6,734 nucleotides of DNA. Source: Phycisphaerae bacterium (GTDB lineage: Bacteria; Planctomycetota; Phycisphaerae; UBA1845; PWPN01). The notes below the pieces were generated by a model. That model was not told the DNA's origin. It made no database searches and worked only from the letters and a program-made list of their open reading frames with translations. This document shows, in pieces, positions 1 through 6,100 of the stretch. Made by a program: the position numbers and the translations under genes. Numbering within the stretch: position 1 is the first letter of the stretch; the number at the start of each line of letters is the position of its first letter. The stretch covers positions 1-6,734 of the forward strand of contig JAPKGY010000165.1 of assembly GCA_026647385.1 (NCBI GenBank), given 5' to 3'.

Positions 1-110
1 GAGGCGGCGATCGCGGCGCTCAAGTCCGGGTACACGAAGTACACCCCAACCGCTGGCATCGGCGAACTCCGGGCGGCGATCGCGGAAAAGCTCCAACGCG
101 ACAACGGCGT
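1..110 (+). other. Fragment of a class I/II aminotransferase coding sequence, cut at both ends
   Basis: Frame 1 reads about 37 residues that match the N-terminal region of aspartate/aromatic-type PLP-dependent aminotransferases: a helix EAAIAALKSG, the family stretch YTKYTPTAG, then ELRAAIAEKL and QRDNGV. In that family this segment lies near the entrance of the active site, well before the PLP lysine, so only a small part of an enzyme of about 400 residues is present. The left side is cut by the window edge. On the right the similarity ends at about 105-120, and frame 1 continues as unrelated residues to a stop at 259-261. From there frame 3 carries the secretin-like protein. The fragment is therefore not a working gene here. 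It is either a chimeric assembly end or the edge of a real rearrangement. Assignment to the family is firm by motif; the exact enzyme is not determinable. Confidence 0.72.
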
Positions 111-2771
111 GCCCTCGCCGGTCTGCTCGGCGGACTGCAACAACCGGTCGCCGGCGCGGAAGGCCAGCCGGGACAGGGAGCGGATAAAGGCACGCTCAGG
201 CTCAATCCCGCCAAGGACATCACCATCGCCTCCGACGCGACGACCAACAGCATCATGGTGATGGCCCCGCAGGAAGGCATGAAGCTCGTCAAGAAGCTCA
301 TCGACAAGCTCGAGGAGCAGGACATCCCCACCAAGATCGAGCCGTTCCAGCTTCAGCACGCCGATGCCACCAAGGTGGCTACCGAGTTGGAGAAGCTCTT
401 CGGGAGCCAGGGCGCCGGTCGCGGCGGCAGCAGCCTGGCAGCCCGATTCACCGGCATCCGGCCTTCGGCGCTCGGGACCATCACCGTCGCCTCCGACGCG
501 CGAACCAACACCATCGTCGTTCGGGCACTCGAACCGGACATGGAGAAGGTTCGCCCCGTCGTCAAGGAACTCGACAATCCCCCGTCGGAGCAGCAGGTTC
601 AGATCTACTCGATCGAGCATGGCGACGCCAAGGCGATGGCCGCCACGCTCCAGGCGATCTTCGTTCAGGATCCCAACGCCGTCGGCGTTCGTGCGGTCAG
701 AATCACCGCTGACGTGGACACCAACAGCATCGTGGTCTCCGCTCCCGAGACGCAGCAGAAAATGATCGCCGAGCGGATCAAACTGCTCGACAGTCAAGTG
801 GCTGCCCGGGTGACTCCCAAGCAGATCCAACTCGCGGTCGCAAACCCGTCGGTCGTGGCGGCCAAGCTGCTCGACGTCTTCGTCGGCAAGCGCGGCGGGC
901 GGTCCGGTAAGAACGAAATCACCATCGTCGGCGACGACAGCAGCAAGCTGCTGTTCATCACCGCGCCCCCCGAGGTGTATCCCAAGATCGAAGAGATGGC
1001 CAAGATGATGGACAAGTCCGCCACCCAGGACATCAAGGTCTTCCAGTTGAAGAACGCCAACGCGACCGAGGTGCTCGCCCGTTTCAGGGAGATGATGGGC
1101 CAGATCTTCCAGCAACTCAAGGGCAACATGAACGAAGTGTTCGCGGCCACCGCCGACGACCGGCTGAACGCCCTGATCGTGGCCGGCACCCCCGCGATAT
1201 TCCAGGCGGTGGAGAAGGTGCTCGTGGAAATCGACGCGCCGCCCGCCGACACCACCAGGATCGAAACCCAGATGTTCCCCCTGGTGCGGGGCAACTCCGG
1301 CTCGCTGGCCGCGACGATCAACGCGATGTATGCCAATATGCCGCGCACCGGCGGCAACCTCCCGCCGCGGGCGTCGGCCGAGCCCGTCTCTAACGTGCTC
1401 TACGTCACCGGAACGAAGTCTCAGATCGAGCAGGTCCGCGCAGCCATCATCGATCCGCTCGAAAAGGCGACCGATGAGGATCAGCGAACCACGCAGTCGT
1501 ATCCGCTGAAGTATGCGGACCTTAATTCGGTGGTCAATGTCATCAACTCGCGATTCGAGAGGAATCGGACCGGCAGTCTCAAGGAGCAGGTCCAGGCCTT
1601 CCCCGAGGCGGCGACGAATTCCGTCGTGGTGACCGCGGCCCCGGCCAATCACGAGAGGATCAAGGCCCTCATCGAGCAACTCGACCAGGAGTCCTCCGGC
1701 ACGGTGCAGCAGGAGATCATCCGGCTGACCAACGCGCGGGCCGAGGACCTCGCGACGGTGGTCCGGTCGACGTACCAGATGCGCAAGCTCCGGGCCGGTG
1801 AACTGCCGCCCACGATCACGCCCGATTCCAACACGAACTCCCTCGTCGTGTCCGCCAGCCAGACGCAGCTCACCGCGATCAAGGAACTCATCGGCGAACT
1901 CGACAAGCCCGTCGACGCGGCCCGCGTCGAGGAGCTGCGGGTCATCCCGTTGCAGTACGCCGACGCGACCGAAGCCAGGACCCTCCTCAGCGAATACCTG
2001 CGTCCGCCCGGCGTGGCGCCGGGGCGAGGCACCGGCGAACTCATGAATGGGATTCGTCTGCAAGCGTCGCCGGCCATGAACGCCCTGGTGGTCAGCGGAA
2101 CGTCGGCGGCGATCGAACGCGTGCAGCAACTGATCGCGACCATGGACAAGGAGGAACTGGTCGGATCGAGCTCGGTCCCGCAGATCATCGAGGTCAAACA
2201 CACCTCCGCCTCGCAACTGGCCATCACGCTGACGCGGATGTTCACCGAGCCCGCCCAGCGCCAGCCCCGCGCCGGCCAGAAGGGCGCCGAGCAGATCCCG
2301 ATCATCATGGCCGACGATGCGACGAACACCCTGGTGGTCAAGGCCCGGGCGATCGACTTCAACAACATCAGGGCAACCGCCGAGAAACTGGATACGGAGA
2401 AAGCGGGTCCTTCCGGCGTCGAGGTCATTCAGGTCTCGCGCGGCACGGACGTCAACAACTTGGCCCAGCAGATCGAGCGGACCATCAACACCGGCGAGCG
2501 GCTCAAGGCTCAGCAACAGCCAGGCTATAAGCCGGCCTCCGTCGCCCTGGGCGTGGACGAGCGCACCCCCGCCCTGATCCTGGCCGGCTCGCCCGAATTG
2601 TTCCCCACGGTCAAGCAACTGGTCGAGAAGCTCCAGGGCTTCAAGCGGGAGGGGGGGTACGCCGCCCGCGTCGTGCCGGTCAAGAACATTCCCGCCCAGG
2701 ACGTCAAACGAGTGATCCAGCAGCTCATCGATCAGCAGCAGGGTCAGCAGGGCGGGCGTCCGCGTCGGTGA
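111..2771 (+). CDS. Multi-module secretin N-domain-like protein without beta-barrel (5' end missing)
   Basis: At least 886 residues made almost only of secretin N-domain-like modules, each a strand, a helix, a variable loop, a strand pair around D-x-x-T-N-S/T-I/L-V-V, and a helix ending LD. By eye: a second-half module (about 111-332), then complete modules near 333-587, 588-818, 819-1028, 1029-1256, 1257-1481, 1482-1700, 1701-1922, 1923-2168, 2169-2415 and 2416-2656, then only the first half of another (2657-2771) with a Q/G-rich tail ending GGRPRR. Good motif examples are DTNSIVVSAP, DSNTNSLVVS and DATNTLVVKA. The modules should form periplasmic ring-building folds. No C-terminal secretin barrel or VPxLGDIP-like motif exists before the TGA, so it is not a complete channel secretin. 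The ATG at 255 is not a credible start, because it lies inside a conserved strand (TTNSIMV) and the frame stays open and module-like upstream to about 111. The true start and any signal peptide are lost at the junction. Confidence 0.85.
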   Translation, partial: ALAGLLGGLQQPVAGAEGQPGQGADKGTLRLNPAKDITIASDATTNSIMVMAPQEGMKLVKKLIDKLEEQDIPTKIEPFQLQHADATKVATELEKLFGSQGAGRGGSSLAARFTGIRPSALGTITVASDARTNTIVVRALEPDMEKVRPVVKELDNPPSEQQVQIYSIEHGDAKAMAATLQAIFVQDPNAVGVRAVRITADVDTNSIVVSAPETQQKMIAERIKLLDSQVAARVTPKQIQLAVANPSVVAAKLLDVFVGKRGGRSGKNEITIVGDDSSKLLFITAPPEVYPKIEEMAKMMDKSATQDIKVFQLKNANATEVLARFREMMGQIFQQLKGNMNEVFAATADDRLNALIVAGTPAIFQAVEKVLVEIDAPPADTTRIETQMFPLVRGNSGSLAATINAMYANMPRTGGNLPPRASAEPVSNVLYVTGTKSQIEQVRAAIIDPLEKATDEDQRTTQSYPLKYADLNSVVNVINSRFERNRTGSLKEQVQAFPEAATNSVVVTAAPANHERIKALIEQLDQESSGTVQQEIIRLTNARAEDLATVVRSTYQMRKLRAGELPPTITPDSNTNSLVVSASQTQLTAIKELIGELDKPVDAARVEELRVIPLQYADATEARTLLSEYLRPPGVAPGRGTGELMNGIRLQASPAMNALVVSGTSAAIERVQQLIATMDKEELVGSSSVPQIIEVKHTSASQLAITLTRMFTEPAQRQPRAGQKGAEQIPIIMADDATNTLVVKARAIDFNNIRATAEKLDTEKAGPSGVEVIQVSRGTDVNNLAQQIERTINTGERLKAQQQPGYKPASVALGVDERTPALILAGSPELFPTVKQLVEKLQGFKREGGYAARVVPVKNIPAQDVKRVIQQLIDQQQGQQGGRPRR

Positions 2772-2856
2772 TCTCGGATGCTGTGAAACTGGGCAAGATT
2801 CATCGCGGTTGGATCGCGCCCGACCACCCGAGATGAGGTGCGTGAGACAGCCGATC

Positions 2857-2878
2857 GTGTTTTCAGTACTGGAAACGC
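2857..2878 (+). repeat. Imperfect palindrome (hairpin 1 of a tandem pair)
   Basis: The core GTTTTCAGTACTGGAAAC (2859-2876) folds on itself with a single G-T (G-U in RNA) wobble, centred between 2867 and 2868. A further wobble and one G-C pair extend it to 2857-2878. It shares the core GTTTTCAG-T-(A/G)-CTG-(A/G)-AAAC with the next palindrome, whose centre is 26 bp away, so the two look like copies of one element. It could be part of a terminator-like structure for the upstream gene, a binding site for a dimeric protein, or a dispersed palindromic repeat. Confidence 0.6.
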
Positions 2879-2912
2879 CCACGCGTTTTCAGTGCTGAAA
2901 ACGCGTTTGGGC
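2877..2912 (+). repeat. Strong palindrome (hairpin 2 of a tandem pair), possible terminator
   Basis: The arm ACGCGTTTTCAG (2881-2892) is followed after two bases by its perfect reverse complement ending at 2906, giving 12 uninterrupted pairs. Beyond a two-base TT bulge (2907-2908), GCCC (2877-2880) also pairs with GGGC (2909-2912). It lies about 105 bp after the stop codon of the upstream gene. No U-rich run follows, so it is not a canonical intrinsic terminator; it could still protect the 3' end of the upstream mRNA or pause transcription. The near-perfect symmetry also fits a protein operator. Confidence 0.62.
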
Positions 2913-3003
2913 GGAAAAGCCGCGAATCAGGTTTTGGAATGCGGTTCGGATGGTCCGCTGAAGGCGTCACAACCGAAGAATTACCAGGGAATTAGCAACG
3001 AAA

Positions 3004-3060
3004 TGAGGGGCTCCGGGTATAAGTGGGCGACCGGGTGTCCGGGACGCGGAACCCCCCTCA
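3004..3060 (+). promoter_or_regulatory. Possible folded leader element upstream of the second array gene
   Basis: TGAGGGG (3004-3010) is matched by its exact reverse complement CCCCTCA (3054-3060), and just inside it TCCG (3012-3015) pairs with CGGA (3047-3050), giving about 11 pairs with a small internal loop and a 31-base terminal part. It sits about 75 bases before the ATG of the downstream gene. It does not match any riboswitch consensus I can recall. In GC-rich DNA a stem of this size can arise by chance, so support is weak. Confidence 0.25.
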
Positions 3061-3119
3061 GATACGGCTGAAAACCCAGACGGTCGGTGCCGAGCGATGG
3101 CCGGGCTGGAAAGGGATAC

Positions 3120-3124
3120 GGAGG
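3120..3124 (+). promoter_or_regulatory. Shine-Dalgarno site (GGAGG) for the second array gene
   Basis: GGAGG lies nine bases before the ATG at 3134, which is close to ideal spacing. It decides the start: GTG codons at 3023 and 3035 are in the same open frame (the nearest upstream in-frame stop is TAA at 3020-3022) but would add 33-37 residues with no comparable ribosome site directly in front, although GAGGGG at 3005-3010 is loosely placed for the GTG at 3023. Confidence 0.7.
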
Positions 3125-3133
3125 AAGCAAGCG

Positions 3134-6100
3134 ATGTTGCAGTCGTTGGTCTTATTAGCGGCTGTTGCCTGGGGGCAAACGACACAACCGACCTCGGTTC
3201 CGCCGCGGTCGGCCGTCGGTACGACGCAGCCGGCGGGCCAGGCCGCCGGTCCGCGGGTGTCGGTCATGGCGACCAGCATGCCCTCGGCCGTTCAAGCTCT
3301 GCGGCGTCCGGTCGCTGCGCCAGCGCCGACCACGTCGCCTGCCGCCGACGTCACCGACCTGGGTCTCGGCGACCTCTCCGGGAACCCGGTTGATATCGAA
3401 GTCACCTCCGACGGAACCATCGTGCTCTACGGCGACGAGAACGACGTCGCCATCCTCGAGAAGTTCATCAGCCAGATGGACGCGGAACGTCCGGTCCAGG
3501 CCCGCGTCGAGATCTTCATCATCGAGAACGGCGATGCGAGGGAACTGGCTCCCAAGATTCAGCAGTTGTGGGATGTAGCCAAGAAGCCGGTGGCGGGCCC
3601 GATGCGTGCCGAGGATCGCATGACGATCATCCCCGAGCCGCGATCGAACAGTCTGATGGTCGCAGCCACGGCCGAGAACATGCCGGAGGTCGAAGCGATC
3701 ATCAGGCAGATCGACGAGCCGACCCCCGGCCGGACGATGCAGCTCGAAATGATCCAACTCAAGAACATCAAGGCCACTGAAGCCGAGGCCACGCTGAAGG
3801 ACCTGCTCAAGAGCTTCCAGGAGAGGCGTGGGGCCGCGCACCAGATTGTGACGATCAAGGCCGACCCACGATCGAATGCCCTGTTTATCAACGCGCCGGA
3901 GGCGGACCTCAAGCAGATCAAACAGTGGATCGAACTGCTCGACGTTCCGCCGTCGCCCGAGAGCGGCGGCGTGGTCAAGATGGCCGTCTTCCCGCTGACC
4001 AAGGCGAAGTCCAGCGAGTTGATCCGGGCATTGGAGGGCATGCTCCAGGCCAACACCGACGCCGCCAAGGGCGCGGTCGAGCAGATTCGCCGGTTGCAGA
4101 CCGTGGTGACGAACCCGGACGGCACGAAGCGGACGCTCAAGGACCTCAACCTGGACAAGCCGATCAAGCTGCTGTCCGACGACGGCGGCAACGCGGTCAT
4201 CGCCGCGACCGTCGAGGAGAACTTCGAGCCATTGGGCGAGTTGATCCGCCTGCTGGACGCCGTGCCGCTGGGCGGCGAAGTTGCGGTGAACGTCTTCCCG
4301 CTCGATCACGCGGACGTTGAGGCCGTCGCCGCCTCCCTGAAGGACCTGTTCAGTCAGGGTCAGAAGCTCGGTGATGTGCCGGCCAAGCCGGACGTCAAGC
4401 GGGCAGCGACCGGCCTGCCGGGCGATGCCCTCTCCTACAACATCGGGATTTCCACCGACAAGCGGACGAACACGCTGATCGTCTCGGGCAAGGCCGAGCA
4501 GCTTCTGCTGGTCAAGCAGATCGTCAAGGCGATGGACGTCGACAAATCGTACGGCAAGTACGCGCCGAAGCTGGTCAAGCTCGAGCATGCCAGCGTCAAA
4601 TCCATCGCCGACGTTGTCACCAAGATCGCCGATCAGCGACTGGCCGTCCTCAAGCAGGCGGTCACGCCAGCCGTCGCCGAACGCGACAAGGCAGTGGTCA
4701 TCCCCGACGTGCGGACTAACTGCCTGATCGTCGTCGCCACCGAGGAGGACTACAAGGAAATTGCCCAACTCGCCAAGGACCTCGACGGCGTCGAGGACGA
4801 TTGGCTCGGGCAGATGCGCATCCTGAACCTGGTCGCCGACCTGCCGGCGGCCGAGGTCGCCACCCGCATCGAGGACCTGTGGAAGCGCCGGGCCGAGATC
4901 CGCAAGGAGGGGGGGCTGCCCGAGGACAAGCCGGTCGTGATCCCCGACACGCGGAGCAACTCGCTGATCGTCGCGTCGAGCAAGGACGACTACGACGCGA
5001 TCGAGTCCCTGGTCAAGAAGCTGATGGCCCAGCCGGTCGCGCCGATGGCCGAGATCCGCCTGCTCGAGATGAAGCACAACGACGTCAGCAAGGTGTCCGA
5101 GATCGTGAGCAAACTCTTCGAGGAGCGGCTCAAGATCAGCAAGATCGAAGGGCAGAAGGACATGCCCACGGACCGGATCGTGATCGTTCCGGACCCGCTG
5201 ACGCGGACCATGCTGATCGCCTCGTCGAAGGCGAACTACGACGAAGTGGTCAAGCTGGTCGCCAAGCTCGACGTGCCGCCGACGGCCGAGGGCGTCTACA
5301 AGACTTTCTTCGTTCAGTACGCCGATCCGGAGAACGCAGCCAAGTTCCTGGATGAGTTCTTCAAGCAGGGGCTCTACACCGGCGCCGACAGCAAGAACAT
5401 ACCCGAAGGGCTCATGAAGGTTACCGTGGTGTCCGATCCGCGGACGCGGGCGATCATCATCAGCGCCAGCCCGCAGAACCTGGCGATTTGCGAATCGCTG
5501 CTCGGCCAGATCGACCGGAAGGAAGTGCCGACTCTTTTCGCCCCCCGCATCGTCAAGCTCGAGCATGCCGACGCCAAGACCATCGGCGACGTCGTCCAGA
5601 AACTGATCGACCAGCAGAACAAGATCATCGAGCAGACGGCCAGCAAGTCCGCCGCGGAACGCGAGAAGGTCATGGCCTTCCCCGACGTCCGCACGAACAG
5701 CCTGATCATCGTCGCCAAGGACGACGTCTACGAATCGCTGGCGTCGCTGGTCAAGCGGCTCGACGGTGCCGAGGAGGACTGGCTCGGGCAGATCCACATC
5801 ATCAACCTGGAAAACCTGACCGCCTCGGACATGGCCAAGAACATCGAGGAATTGTGGAAGCGCCGGGCCGAGAAGCGCAAGGAGGGCGGCCTGCCGGAGG
5901 ACCTTCCGGTCGTCGTTCCGGACACGCGGAGCAACGCCCTGGTGGTCGCGTCGTCCCAGTCGGACTTCGAGTCGATCATGGGCCTGGTCAACAAGCTCGA
6001 GGCTCAGCGGCTCCGGCCGATGTCCGAGATCCGCCTCATCACCATCCAGCACAACGACGCCACCAAACTGGCTGACACGATCAAGCAATTGTGGGATGAG

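Larger units (their letters stand above)
2772..3133 (+). other. Intergenic region between the two module-array genes
   Basis: This 362-bp gap holds no convincing gene. A 77-codon frame from 2838 to 3071 has no ribosome site, no recognisable motif and runs through the palindromes, so I do not call it. Visible structure: a 7-bp inverted repeat ATCTCGG/CCGAGAT (2771-2777 with 2828-2834, starting on the stop codon of the upstream gene), two related palindromes at 2857-2878 and 2877-2912, a second inverted repeat at 3004-3060, and the Shine-Dalgarno sequence at 3120-3124. A TATAAG box at 3018-3023 could be a -10 element but lacks a well-spaced -35. The length and structure suggest that the downstream gene has its own transcript instead of tight translational coupling; this is an inference. 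Confidence 0.6.

Noticed and set aside
1649..2428. Reverse-strand frame of 259 codons (and similar ones such as 794-1357)
   Set aside because: These are Ser/Arg/Ala-rich shadows opposite the first array gene, with no domain pattern.
255..2771. ATG at 255 as the start of the first array gene
   Set aside because: The codon falls inside the conserved TTNSIMV strand of a module; the same frame reads module-like residues upstream to about 111, and there is no ribosome site in front.
2881..2912. Canonical intrinsic terminator
   Set aside because: The stem is strong, but only TTT and then GGGC follow; there is no U-tract after the full stem.
2857..2912. Start of a CRISPR array
   Set aside because: There are only two palindromic units, their centres are 26 bp apart, and there are no unique spacers of the usual length.
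2992..3023. Promoter with TTAGCA (2992-2997) and TATAAG (3018-3023)
   Set aside because: The spacer is 20 bp and the -35 match is weak, so it cannot be told from chance; TATAAG alone is noted in the intergenic entry.
2838..3071. Small forward ORF of 77 codons in the intergenic region
   Set aside because: No Shine-Dalgarno sequence, no recognisable motif, mixed composition, and it is built over the two palindromes.
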